A stretch of 64,000 nt of DNA, taken from Micractinium sp. NFX-FRZ (lineage: Eukaryota > Chlorophyta > Trebouxiophyceae > Chlorellales > Chlorellaceae). Numbering within the stretch: the first letter of the stretch is position 1; every line of letters starts with the position of its first letter. This document shows positions 53,623 through 64,000 of the stretch, one piece after another. The notes beneath the pieces are model-generated. The model was not told where the DNA came from and did not search any database. It saw only the letters and a program-made list of their open reading frames with translations. The position numbers were made by a program, and so were the translations under genes. The stretch is from positions 1-64,000 of the forward strand of contig JAPTJF010000020.1 in NCBI GenBank assembly GCA_029339195.1, in the 5' to 3' direction.

Positions 53623-56600
53623 CTACGCCGCCTCGCCTTCAGCATCGCCCTCGGCTGCCGATTGCCGCATGCTGAGCTGGCCGCCGGTGGCCACCCAGGC
53701 GCCTGTGAGCTGGGAGCGGTCGTGAGGCGCACCCGCCGCCGCCGCCTCCTCTCCCGGGGCCTCTGTGGGTGCCGACGCGTTGCGGCTCAGCCGGCTGGTC
53801 CCTGGCAGGGTGATGCCGGCATCAAACTCCTGCATCACGCCCGGGAGATGGGGTGGGGGTGGGAGGGGTGGGGAGAGCAGGCAGGTACTGTGAGCTGCGT
53901 GGTCCAGCCCCTCGCCAGGCCACCCACTGCACTGCATGCCCTGCCAAGCTCACAGCTGTGCACCCATGTGGTGCCCCGCCATCAGCTGCCCAAGAACAGC
54001 CGCCTTGCCCCCAGCTGCCCACCCACACACCTTGGTGGCGAAAGGCCCCTTGACGCGCGCCGCGCTGCGCCGCGGGCTGCCCGACTGCACCTTGGCCGCC
54101 GCGCGCTTCAGCTGCTCCGGCAGGCCGCCGCCGCCCGGCGCCAGGCTGCTGCGCGCGCTGTGCAGCGAGTGCGACTGCGGCTCCCGCGCCGTCCCAACCG
54201 GCTCAATCTCCGTCGCCGCTGCAGACGCCTCTGAGAAGGAGAACCCGGCCTCGCTGGCGGGGTTGCTGGTCCCGGTGGTGTAGCTGCTGGGCCCGCGGCT
54301 GGTCTGGTGAGAGGCGGAAGCGGAGCGGTGGTGCGAATGCCGCGGCAGGTTGCTGCGCGCCAGACGGCTGGCGGAGCGCGCCAGCTGCTCAGCCACACGG
54401 GCCACCTGGGAAGCGGTGTCGTCCTCGTACAGCACCTGAAGAAGGGAGGCGGGGAGCAAGCGGGGTGTGCTCAAGGGCAATGGGGGTGCCTGCCTGCCTC
54501 CCGGTGCCCAAGAAGAGAATGCAACAGCGGCAAATGCAAGGCGACACCTGAACGCCCAGGCTGCCCGCGGCTCTCAGCCCAACCGTAAGCCCTGTCGCTG
54601 CTGCTTTCCTTTGCAGTGTATTTCCAGGGCAACATACTGCAGGCTGCCAGCCCCCCTACAAAATCACCGGCCAGCGCAGCACCCACCTGCGTCGGCCGGC
54701 TCTTCATGTACTCCCGCATCGCCGCCTGCTCCGCTGCCTGCTGCGCCGCTGTCTGCTGCGCCAGATATGCTGCGCGCCGTGCATCCTGCAAGGCGAATGC
54801 ATGTGAAGAGCAGCAGCATGGAGCTGGTTAATGATGCTGGCAGCACAGATGTGAGTGATAGTCATGAATCCCCTCCTGTTTTTGCGCTGCATGCCAGCAC
54901 TCTCTTGCACACAGTTATGCAGTCCTGCACTGTGCAGGTCCCAGCACCTCAGCATGGTGTGTGCACGCCTCCCCTACACTAACCCTGCCTCAAACACCCC
55001 TGCCATGCTGCGCACCGCCAGTGCAGCAAACAGCCAGTAGCAAACACCCGCGTCTATATGCTCCTGCTCCTCCTCAGCACCCATGCCTCCTCTGTCCCCC
55101 AGCATCCCCCAGCCCATCCACCCACATCACCACCCTCCTGCGACTCCAACACTCTCCTACCCCACACCTGCATGTCCTGCACCGTTGCCATGGTGCGCAC
55201 CACATTAGGCTGCATCCGTGGGCCCACGCTGCCTGTGCCGCTGCTGGACGACGGTGCGCGCGGCAGCAGGTGCACGCCAGGGATCAGCTGCGGCCCCGCC
55301 GGCGGCTGCCGCGCACTTGGCAGGGCACCGCCGCTGCTGGCGTGCATGTGGAAGGCGCCGGTGCCGGCGGCGCTGGCCTTGGCGGCGGCGCGGCGCGGGG
55401 TGATGGGCTGGGGCTGGCGGAAGCGTGGGGTGCACGCCCCCTCCAGGTCGATGCTGCCACCGCTGGCGGTGCGCCGCACGGCGGGCGCGGGCGAGGTTTT
55501 GGCGCTGCTCTTGTCGTAGGTGAAGCCCCCGCTGGCGTTGTTGTCGGTGTTACCCTTGCGCACGCGCAGGTAGACCAGCAGGCCGACTGTAGGGGGGACA
55601 GGCGGGGCGGGGCGGGAGCCAGAGAACTCAAGTGGGCATGCATGGCAGGCAGCAGCAGCAGCCAAGAGTTGGCGGGCAAGGCATGAGCACAGGGGCAGGG
55701 GCAAGCCTCAAGCGTGGCACCCCCCCACACACACACTAAGCGCCTGGCACCTACCGCACCGCGCCCAGCCCACCATGCTCCCCACCCACCCCTGGCCTGG
55801 CACCCATGCATCTCACCGGTCAATGCCACGGCTGCGCCCACGCTGGCGCCGATGGCGATGAAAATGGTGGAGCTGGGGGCCGCCTTGCTGGAGGAGGCGG
55901 GGGTCCCGATGGCGGGCGCGGAGGTGGCGGGTGAGGAGGTGGCGGTGAGGGCGGTGAGGTCGGAGGGGGGCTCCGTGGTGCCCACATACACGGCCATGGG
56001 GAGGGCCTGGCTGACAGATAGACCTGCAGGATGCAGCACAAGGGTGGGGAGTGGGGCTGTCAGCAGGGCGCTGCAAGTCCATGCCCTGCCCTGCCAGTCC
56101 TGGTGAGGCAGACCCAATGAAGCAACCCTGAGCCCACAGCAAGCCACTCCCCGGCCTTCCTCCAAGCTTCGCTGCCCTCTCCCACCACCTCCTTTGTACC
56201 GCCTCATTCACTGACTCACTCACTCACCCACCGCCAGCTGCCCGCACTGCCCCAGCTGCCTGCTTCCCCACTCCCTTCCTGCCCCAAGCCACCCCCACAC
56301 CCCATGTTCAGCTCACCCCCTGCCCTCAAGTCCATCGCCAGCTGCCCGCTCTTGGCCGCCGCCACCAGCACCGCCTGCACGCCCGCCTGGCTGCCCGGCG
56401 CCGCCGCCACCACCGCCTGCACCTCCACCGTCTGGCTCAGGCTGTACATGCTGGGGATGGCCGCCACGCTGCCACCAGTGGTGGGGGTTGCCGTGCCCGC
56501 CAGGCGGCGCCCGCTGAGGGTGGGCGCCTCGGCTTTGACCAGGATGACGTCGCTGCCGGTAACAGCCAGGCCTGCCGACGACAGCGTGTTGACCAGCACG

Positions 56601-57484
56601 GCCAGCACCCGGTCGCCCTTGGCCTTGCTCCAGGGGACCAGCCCGGTGCCCGACAGGTGCAGCACCAGCGACAGCTCCTCCTGAGTGGGGGCGGGCGCCG
56701 GCGCCGGAGTTGCCTGCAGTACAGGAAGGCGGCAGGCAGGGTGACTTGCAAGGGGGAAGCAAGCCAGGGGAGAGGCAGGCGCAGACCATGTGGGGGTGTA
56801 GCTTCACAGCAAGAGGCAGGACGGCAAGAGACAGCACAGGCGTGCAACCCTGCTGCCCTGCCGTGGCAACTGGCATGGCATCTGGCACGCCAGTGCGGCG
56901 CTGCCGTGCAGGCGGCAAGCACAGCGCACCAGGGCAGGGGAGGAAGAAGGGGCGGGGGTGCTGGGCGGGGCGGATGCGGCCGGCAAGGGGCTAGGGGCCG
57001 TGGAGGGCACCGGCGACGGCACAACCGGCGACGGCAAAGCCGGTGCTGGCACAACTGGCGTGGGGGCGGGCGTGGCGACTGGTGGCGTGGCGGCCGGAGA
57101 CGCCACTGCTACTGCCTGCGGGGGGCTGGCGACAACAGGCGCTGGGCTGGCCAAAGGCGGCCCTGGAGAGGCCGTGGGGGTGGGGGTTGGGGTGGTGGAG
57201 CTGGTGGTGGTTGAGTTGGTGCCTGCTGCAGGGTCGGGCACCACTGGCGGCGCCACAGGTGATGCCGACACGGCAGAGGGTGTTGCTGGCGGCGCGCCGG
57301 CCGTAGCCGCAGTTGAGTTTGCGTTTGAGGAGTCTTGAGCTGCCGCAGGCGGCGCGAGTGCCGCCAGCAGGAGGCCCGCCAGCAGCAAACCCACATGGCC
57401 GCGGCGGCAGCGGCAGCGGCGGTTGGCGGCGCCTGCGTTGCCCATGGCTGTGCGCCCGGCTGCGTCCAGCGCAGGCCGCGCCAT
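53623..57484 (-). CDS. Unrecognised single-pass membrane protein
   Basis: Exons 57484-56930, 56713-56317, 56023-55817, 55586-55168, 54785-54687, 54435-54031 and 53829-53623 give 762 residues. I do not recognise the family. A signal peptide or anchor (GHVGLLLAGLLLAALAPPAA, about 30-49) is followed by about 130 residues of Pro/Ala/Ser/Thr-rich linker. A folded extracellular region of about 130 residues (ELSLVLHLSGTGL, VLVNTLSSAGLAV, MYSLSQTVEVQAVV) comes next. A transmembrane helix spans about 364-393 (STIFIAIGASVGAAVALTG, LLVYLRVRKG). The cytoplasmic tail is about 370 residues with a Gln/Ala/Glu-rich coiled-coil-like helix (AQQTAAQQAAEQAAMREYMK). The layout suggests a surface sensor or wall-anchored protein, but no kinase or other catalytic domain is visible. 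A longer N-terminus from an upstream in-frame codon is possible. Confidence 0.78.
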
Positions 57485-58742
57485 CACGCCGGCCACGATG
57501 TGTGGACCTATCCAAGGCGGGTTGTAGCCGGCTGTTGTTGGTGGAGCGCAGAGATCTTGGGATGTCGCAAGCCGCTGTGGGATGTGGGACCGCGCTGAGA
57601 TGAACCAAGTTAGAGGAGAATTAACGATGCCGTGATGAGGGACACTGAAAGGTGCAAGATGGTGCAGGTCGCTGAGGTGGACCGGCCAGCCAGGCAAGAA
57701 AGCGAAGTCCTCCGAAGGGCGTGCTTGCCCTGGACGCATTTCGCGTCTGAAACAGCTGTGACGGGGCAGGGGGCGCGGTCAGGACTGCGGCCACGTACGT
57801 ACATGGCATGTGGCAACATCACGGCGGTTGCCGGTGGTTACCCCCTACCTGGTGCTGCAGGCCTTTTGCCATTCTGTGGAGCACTGCAATTGGTTCGAGT
57901 TGCCGAGACTTCCATTCTGATAACGCCATGCAGCAGGCCGCCGGCTGCTGGGTGCCCAGCTGTGCCTGCCCAGTCCGGCCGCTGTGCCTGCGGCGCAACC
58001 GCCCCCCCCCTGCCTGGCCTGTCATCCTGGCTTTCACGCCCAGAATGCAGCAATTACATGCAATGGTAGGGTTCACAGGCATGTTCAATCAAGCACGAGC
58101 TCACATGCGTGCTCATTGAAAGGGGGGTCTTGCGCTACGCTAGGCACTGGGTGATGGGGCGACGTTGGGGGTGAGACGGGCAAGCGCCGGGGGCAGGCGG
58201 GGAAGAGCGGCTAGCATCTGGGGCATGAAGGGAGGGGCATGCAGGGCAGGGCAGGTCCTACGCTGATCATCATAGGTGATGGGCACAGCTGCCCAAGTGC
58301 GGCTTCATTTTGAGAGTGAGTGTGAGGGGTGGCAAACCGGGGGGCGTGGAAGAAAACAGCAGAGGGCCGCGGGCGGCACCGGCTGGCGACCATGGGGCTA
58401 CCACTCGCCGGGTCGCCAGGCAGGCAGGGTCGGGGGGGGGAATACGGAATGTGCTGCTAGGCAGCAGGGGTCGCAGGTGATGGCACGATAGTCAGCCAAG
58501 ATGGGTGGCTGGGTTGTTGATGAAGCCAGGATGGTTTCATGAGTGATGCAAGGGGCGAAATGCAATTGGGGAGGGAGGGGGAAGGGGCAAAATGCAATTG
58601 GGGAGGGAGGGTGACGGGGGGTGGGGGCAAGCAGCTCGCGGGGTGCGCTGGGGGCAGGAGCGGGGGGCGCCATGGCGCAAGGCAAGACGGCAATGGCGCG
58701 TGTGTGCCTTGCGGGGCTGCCTGCCGCCTTGTGTGTTTGTGA
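57485..58742. other. Spacer, promoter of membrane protein and 3' UTR of small gene
   Basis: No supported gene. 58554-58616 holds two copies of a 32-base unit around AAATGCAATTGGGGAGGGAGGG. A minus-strand TGTAA (58054-58058) lies about 690 bases past the small gene's stop, so it is a weak candidate poly(A) signal. Confidence 0.55.
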
Positions 58743-59689
58743 TCACACCAGGCGGCTGCCGTGGCGCTCGTGCGCGGCGTCGGACAGCCAGGCAAAGGCC
58801 TGCTGCAGCGCTGGGTGCATGGCGGGAGAGTGGGAGGCGGCTGTGTCTGCCTCGGTGCTGCCGCTGCAGCTCATGCTGGTGCCGGCAGGCATGGACGTGC
58901 TGCTGCCATGGCGCCAGTCTGGCGTGGGGCGCAGGACCGCCAGCAGCTCTGCTGGCACCTCTGGGGGCGGCGGCAGGGTGCGCTGGCGGCGGGGCGCGCC
59001 GGGGCACACGCGCCCGGTGTCCGCGCAAGGCGCGGCGGCGGCGGCGGGCGCCGGCGGGGCGGCCACGCGCGGCAGGGGGCCCGGCAGCGGCGGCCGCCCG
59101 CCGCCCACTTGCATGCTTGGCACCTCCCCGAGAGCGGTGGAGAGCAGGAGGTCAAGCAGGCTGCCGCCGCCGCCGCCGGCCGCGCCGCCCGCCCGCGCGG
59201 CTGTTGCGGCGCCGCGGTCCCGGCAGCAAAACAGAGAGTCGTCCCCGGCGGCCTGCGCAGGGGGTGGGAGGGACCCAGAAGGTCGGGGGGGAGGCGTATG
59301 AGGCGCCGAGAAGGGAGGAAGGGAGGCCAGAAAGGTCCAAGGTGCAGCTTCCGCTGTTGCGGCAGTCCCGCAAGGTTGCGTCAGCCTGCCCACGCCACAG
59401 GGGGGCCCTCTCCTGGCCAGCCAGCCCCGCCCCACTCACCGCCAGGGGCGTGATGGGCGGCAGCTCCTCGTGCTGGTGCAGCAGCGAGCCCGCCAGACCT
59501 GTGGAGCAGATCTTGAATGGGCGGGTTGGTGCAGGGCCTGGCAGACCAGCAGGCAAGCCCGAGCCCAAGCTGCCCAAGACTGCTTGGAACTGCCCGCAGC
59601 TCCTAGCGACTGGCAGGCGCTGCCGGCCGCGTTGCCGTCTCACCTGGAGGCTGCAGCGGCGCCAGGGGCTTCTGTGAGCGAGACATCAT
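58743..59689 (-). CDS. Small unrecognised Ala/Pro-rich protein
   Basis: Exons 59689-59644, 59498-59440 and 59252-58743 give 204 residues beginning MMSRSQKPLAPLQPPG. The second Met, one codon later, is an equal start. Exon 2 encodes LLHQHEELPPITPLA. Exon 3 has AAGDDSLFCCRD, a Gly/Ala run, SLLDLLLSTALGEVPSM, a Pro/Ala-rich middle, PPPPEVPAELLAVLRPTPDW, and a C-terminal helix (HPALQQAFAWLSDAAHERHG). There is no signal peptide or membrane segment. The phase-consistent exons and the leucine-rich SLLDLLLS and AWLSDAA segments favour a real gene, but it could also be part of a larger gene with missed exons. Confidence 0.5.
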
Positions 59690-61777
59690 CCTGCTGAACC
59701 GAAAGTGGGCAGCGAAGGGGGTTGAAACGTAAGGATTGAGGAGAGGTTCGGAGGTCAGGACTCAGGACCACCTCCCACAGGTGGAAAGCACGACTCGCTA
59801 AATGAGAATGCACATGCCCGCTAACAGGCCCTCCTCCATCGCAAGACCCACGTAGGCGTCTCAAGGTCGGGGCTTTGGCCACAACCCGCCGGCCACAGCC
59901 CAGCACAGCCCAGCACAACAACCGCCGCAACAGCCGGCCGTGCCTCCTTGCGTCGCCTCCCGCCAGTCCCGGCCTGTCCGCCACCTCCTTCCCTCTTGTT
60001 CCCTTCACTCTTGTATGCACCTTATTTTCTGCAGTGTGGCATCCATTCGTATTGTTTAATGCGCCCTGGCGACCCTCGACCTTGGCACATGGCGCATGCA
60101 CCGGCCTCATGAGCAGATGTGGGGGTCAAGAGCACTTCGGAGGGACCACCTCACCAGGGTGACCCACTGCAGTGGGCACCCAGTACCGCCTTCAAAGCTG
60201 CCTCTCACGCCTTTCGTGAACCTGTGACCATACCCTGTTTCACTCTCTTGTTACACTACGCACAGGCAGGCATTAACCGGGGAGAGGGATGGTGAAGGTT
60301 CACAGGAGGGCGGGTGGGATGCGCAGCCGCACGCGCAGGGGCGCGGCAACTGCGGCGCGTGAGGGGCATGTTGGCAGACGGGTTGCAAGGCCGGGTTTCA
60401 AAGGTAGGCAGTGACGAAAGGATGGGTTTGGGAGGGCTACTGTGGGTAAACTTTCAATTAAGGGTGAGTGCAGTGTGCGGGGTGGCATGCAAGGGGGGGG
60501 CGCCGGGCAGCCTCGCCGCGGGGTGGCGGCCACCGCCCGCTCAAGGGCTCGTGCGCGCGTGGCGCCTTTGGTGAGGCCGGCCAAATTGGCGCAAGCGCAC
60601 GAAAGGACGTACGTGCAGGGGTGCACAGCCCACCGGGTGCAGGGTGCGGCATGAAGAATAGGTGGGAAGATGGGTGGAACTGGCGAGCCGCAAGGGAAAT
60701 CTGCTTGGGCTGCGGGCGCTAGGCAGTGATGGGGCGCTACAGCATTGCATGCGTGAAAATTGGGGCCCCGGGGGCTGGGTGCGAAGGATTCAAATGGTGA
60801 CCTTGGGCAAGCACGCCGTGTGCACGGGTCCTGGAATGGCACGCCGAGTGCAGTGCGGGGTAGTCCCAAGAAGAAAACTGGAGTGCTGATACAGCGGCGG
60901 GGCTGCCGGCTGCCGGGGGCCTGGGTGGAGGGTGCTGAGGTGGGGTGCTAATTGTGGCGCAAGCTGCGGGTTCCGTGTTGTTGGTGGCGAGTTCCAAGGT
61001 ACAGGCTTGCGTGCACTGTGGATTGGGGGGACAGAAGGACAGGAGGCAGGGCAGCGGGAGGGCTTGTGCCCTGCAGGGAAGCAGGCACAAGGGGCACAGG
61101 CAGGGGGGGTGGAGGGTGGCGCCCGTGCAAGGGGGCGGGCATGCAGGGGAGGGAAGGGAGGGGAGGCCCCAATGGCGCCAGCGCATGTGCCGGCGCACGG
61201 GGCCTCAGGCCTGAGGGATGGGTCCAGGCTGTGCTGGATTGGGAAAGTATGAACAGCAAGGTGTATGAATGGGTATGGGAAGCGGATGGGTGGTACGGGC
61301 CGTCGACGCCGGGGAGAGGCACCGGCGCTGGGCAGTGACGTGGCACGACGCATTTCACATGTGTACTCTGAAGGGGTGAGTGTGCCCTGAATTCAAGGGG
61401 GCCCATTGAGGAGTGTAGCTGGGCAAGGAAGGGTAGCAGAGGAAGTAGGGCAAGGGGCGGAAGGGTAAGAGGCAGAAGAAGAGGTCGGCTTGAGCCCAGG
61501 GAGGCACAGGTACGGGAAGCACAAGTGTAGCGGGGAGAGCACGGGGGCTGAGAGATTCATTGCGGACGGTACTTTGGGGCAGCGGGGGCCTTGTGCAAGC
61601 CCCGCGCCTGCAGCGCCAGCCGCCGATGGCAGCCAGCTGCTACGCTAAGTTGTGCGAGCAGGCGCCGCGCCGCCTGGCCAGGGGCCCAGAGTCGGTGGGT
61701 GGCACCACACGGCTGCCCGGGCGTGGGCGGCCTGCCCAGTGGGCAGCCCTCGCCAGGGCATCCAGGCAGGGTCAGAT
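59690..61777. other. Long intergenic stretch, no supported gene
   Basis: About 2.1 kb with no exon series or domain. It should contain the promoter of the small gene on the left and the 3' UTR of the cyclin-like gene on the right. 60480-61200 is G-rich on the plus strand. Long open frames on the minus strand at 60300-60869 and 60737-61353 are Pro/Ala/Ser low-complexity and are rejected. Confidence 0.5.
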
Positions 61778-64000
61778 TCACCAGGGGCCCATGTGGCGGG
61801 GGCAGCAGGTGTAGGGGCCCAGCCTCCACTCCAGAAGCTTCAGGATCTTCATCTCCATCTCTGTGGCCTGCAACACAACAGGGGGACGGGCGGCAGCGGG
61901 GGTGAAATGGTGGCAATGCTTGATTGAACGTACGGCTGCTGATGCACAATGTTGCGCCCGCTCACCCTGCCTTTCCCACAGTCGGAGTGCACGAGTTAAA
62001 CACGAGGGGATGTGGAGAAGGGCTGGCATTGAGGCAGCACTGCCATGTGCCTCGCGGCTTTGTAACCACCCCCTGCCCTTGAACACGCTCCACCCGCCTC
62101 GCTCACCGCACTGATGTGCACTCGACTGCACACGGCGGGAAAGGGCATGCACGGCCCTTCGGGACTCGCACCACCACCTCCGCCCCTCCACCTCACCCAC
62201 CGCCCCCTGCACCCCCTCCCTGCTCCCTCCCTCGCTCACCGCGTCGGTGTGCACGGGGCCGCCCACGGCGTTGGACAGCATGTGGGAGAGCTGGTTGGCA
62301 AACTGCACGCCGTCGGTGACCTTCACTCCCAGGTACACCTGCAGGCAGCAGGGAGAGGGGCGGGTCAGGAAGGGAAGAGACGTTGGAGTTGACAGTTTGG
62401 GCGGGAGGTGAAAGGGTCAGCCTGGGTCGGACCAGCTGGGGTTTGGGAACAGCGGTGTGTGCCAGCGCTCGGCACAGGTGCAGCGGGGCATGACTAGCTA
62501 GGGCACGGTACATCACCACACACTTCGCAGCAGTCCGCACTTTGTAGCAGCCCGCACTTTGTAGCAGCAGCCAGCCAGCCCACTCACGCAGGTGCAGTAG
62601 ACAGCGACGAGGTAGTCGTGGCCGGGGCGGGCGTGCATCACCACCTCCACCTGCGGGGTGGGTGCGGGTGGGATGAGGCGAGGGGGCGCTGGTAGTCGGC
62701 AGGTGAGTGGGCAGAAGCACGCGAGTTGCGTTGCGTGTGCATCGCAGGCGGGGACGAGGCAGAGTGGGCGAGGGAGAGGTGTGGGAACGGATGGGGGGGC
62801 GCAAGCAAGCGTGCTAAGCGGGCAGTGCAACAGGTTGGCTTGTGTGGGGAGCAAGAGGGGCCACCACCTAGGGTGGCTACAAGGATGCGTGGCTGAATAC
62901 GTGCTGCAGCTCCTCACCTGGCCGTCGGCGCCGCGGCCGGAGGAGAAGAAGCCCAGCTGGTCAGCCATCGCAAACAGCTGGTTGTTCTGTGCCATGAGGC
63001 GCTGCATGTAGGAGGCGCCCAGGCTGACGGCGGCGGGGGACACGCCTGCAGGCAGGAGGAAAAGGAAGGATACGAGTAAAGACGAAGGTTGCAGGCAGAA
63101 GCATGTGGTGGAGGAAGCCAGCAGGAAGCTAAGGCCAAGGGCGCCAGACAGAGGCGTGCAGCCTTGCCAGGTTGGAGTAGGAGGGGCAGGCGCATGGAGT
63201 GCTGGAAGTAGGAGGGACGGCAGCTGGGGACACACCCATGTGGTAGCGGAGGTTAAGGGAGGCGGGAGGTTGGTGTGGAGGGCGAGGCGGGCCACGGGAG
63301 GTGGCACGGCATTGTTGCAGTGCAGCGCAGCGTGGCACAGCAGGCACGCCAGCGCGCACCAGCTGGCACATAGGAAAGCACAGCGCAGCGCGGCACAGCG
63401 CAGCACAGCAGGGCATGGCAGGCAGGCCCCCGCTCACCGTAGACGCAGAAGAGCGGCAGCAGCGCGCAGCTGGGGTGCACTGGGCAGAAGGGCTGGCTGC
63501 CTGCAGGCGCGCAAAGGGGGACCGGTGTAGCAGTGGTGGGTGGGGTGAATAGCGTGTCGAGAGGTGGCGGGGCGGTGCAAGGGGAGGGCGCGGAGGATCA
63601 ATGGTGCTAGGAGTGTGAAGAGAGAAGAGTGGCAGGGAGGTGCAAGGGGGGCGGTGCAAGGGGCGAAGCGGGGCGCGCGCGTGCGCCACCCCCCAAAGCA
63701 TGCTCTCAAAGCCATGCACCACCCCTATCTCTGCAACACAGCAGCTTCCATGCGGGCAGGTGTTGGCTGGCACGCAGGCAAGCAGGCAGGCGCAGCTCAC
63801 CGGGCAGGTGCAGGCGCAGCAGGCTGTCGTTGGCGGCTGCCAGCTCTGCGAGATATGCGGCCGGCAGGCGCATCTGCCGCCGCTGCTGTTTCTCCTCATC
63901 CTCCCGCTGCTGCTGCTGCTGCTTCTGCTGCGCGGGCTGGTGGCTCCACTCCTGCAGCGCCGGGTGCGCCGAGGCGGCGTGCACGGCCGCCGCGGCCGCC
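61778..64000 (-). CDS. Cyclin-box protein, 5' part outside window
   Basis: The gene is open at the right edge. Exons seen: 64000-63801 (partial), 63500-63438, 63045-62918, 62650-62588, 62338-62240 and 61867-61778. The first visible part is Gln/Glu-rich (a coiled-coil-like QQKQQQQQREDEEKQQRRQ run) and leads into LPAAYLAELAAANDSLLRLH. The later exons follow a cyclin N-terminal box: SPAAVSLGASYMQRLM, YLVAVYCTCVYLGVKVTDG and TEMEMKILKLLEWRLGP, where cyclins have AVxLAxxYLDRFL, LVAVxCLxLAxKxEE and xMExxILxxLxWRL. Cyclins activate cyclin-dependent kinases. The reading ends 12 residues after this motif at a TGA (61778). A GT there could instead splice to an open frame ending at 61557. The subclass is not clear. 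Confidence 0.6.
63383..63420. repeat. CACAGCGCAGC-type microsatellite
   Basis: A degenerate CAGCA/CAGCG pentamer run in the intron immediately 3' of the 63500-63438 exon of the cyclin-like gene, between it and the 63045-62918 exon. Confidence 0.7.

Noticed and set aside
60300..61353. Minus-strand Pro-rich open frames in the right intergenic region
   Set aside because: Low complexity, no domain, no plausible splice partners, and similar frames exist on the opposite strand.
1..64000. CRISPR arrays, bacterial operons, viral or transposon genes
   Set aside because: No spaced direct repeats, no polycistronic layout, and no reverse transcriptase, integrase, transposase or capsid motifs were seen in any frame.

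Overview
The window reads as nuclear DNA of a GC-rich unicellular green alga, most likely a trebouxiophyte of the Chlorella type. The signs are short GT-AG introns at a density of about one per 100-150 coding bases, standard genetic code, alanine/proline-rich proteins, TGTAA-type polyadenylation motifs downstream of several genes, and a plant-like gene set next to secreted proline-rich proteins. It is not prokaryotic: I see no operons, CRISPR or insertion sequences. I resolved ten protein-coding genes (nine complete, one running off the right edge) and one tRNA. For the nine complete genes I placed exon boundaries so that all intron phases agree from start to stop codon.

Layout: 1-1284 is a G-rich minisatellite and flank; 1285-1356 is tRNA-Gln(CUG); 1357-4177 is non-coding with palindromic GC-rich repeats. 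4178-6097 (+) encodes a secreted protein with three Kunitz domains. 7037-14789 (-) is a 21-exon mitochondrial-type translation GTPase (GUF1/LepA). 15175-24855 (-) and 25692-35363 (-) are head-to-tail paralogues: secreted subtilases carrying a PAN/apple-like module, two or three bacterial-PPC-like beta modules and a long Ser-Pro-rich tail. 35966-39440 (+) is a secreted class 3 lipase. 40472-44315 (-) is an amino acid permease. 45618-49210 (+) is an F-box/leucine-rich-repeat protein. 49529-52943 (-) is a probable homologue of the meiotic topoisomerase VI B-like protein. 53623-57484 (-) is an unrecognised single-pass membrane protein, 58743-59689 (-) a small unrecognised protein, and 61778 to the right edge (-) the 3' part of a cyclin-box protein.

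Functional links are loose, as expected in a eukaryote. The clearest theme is extracellular proteolysis and wall-associated proteins: two secreted subtilases with hydroxyproline-rich-type tails, a secreted Kunitz inhibitor about 9 kb away and a secreted lipase lie together in the left 40 kb.

The most unusual structural feature is a recurrent one. Introns and flanks of at least four genes contain decayed copies of the edge of the neighbouring exon, often with its splice acceptor, sometimes as arrays of three or four copies. This suggests repeated local tandem duplication at exon edges, a plausible route to new introns or alternative exons.
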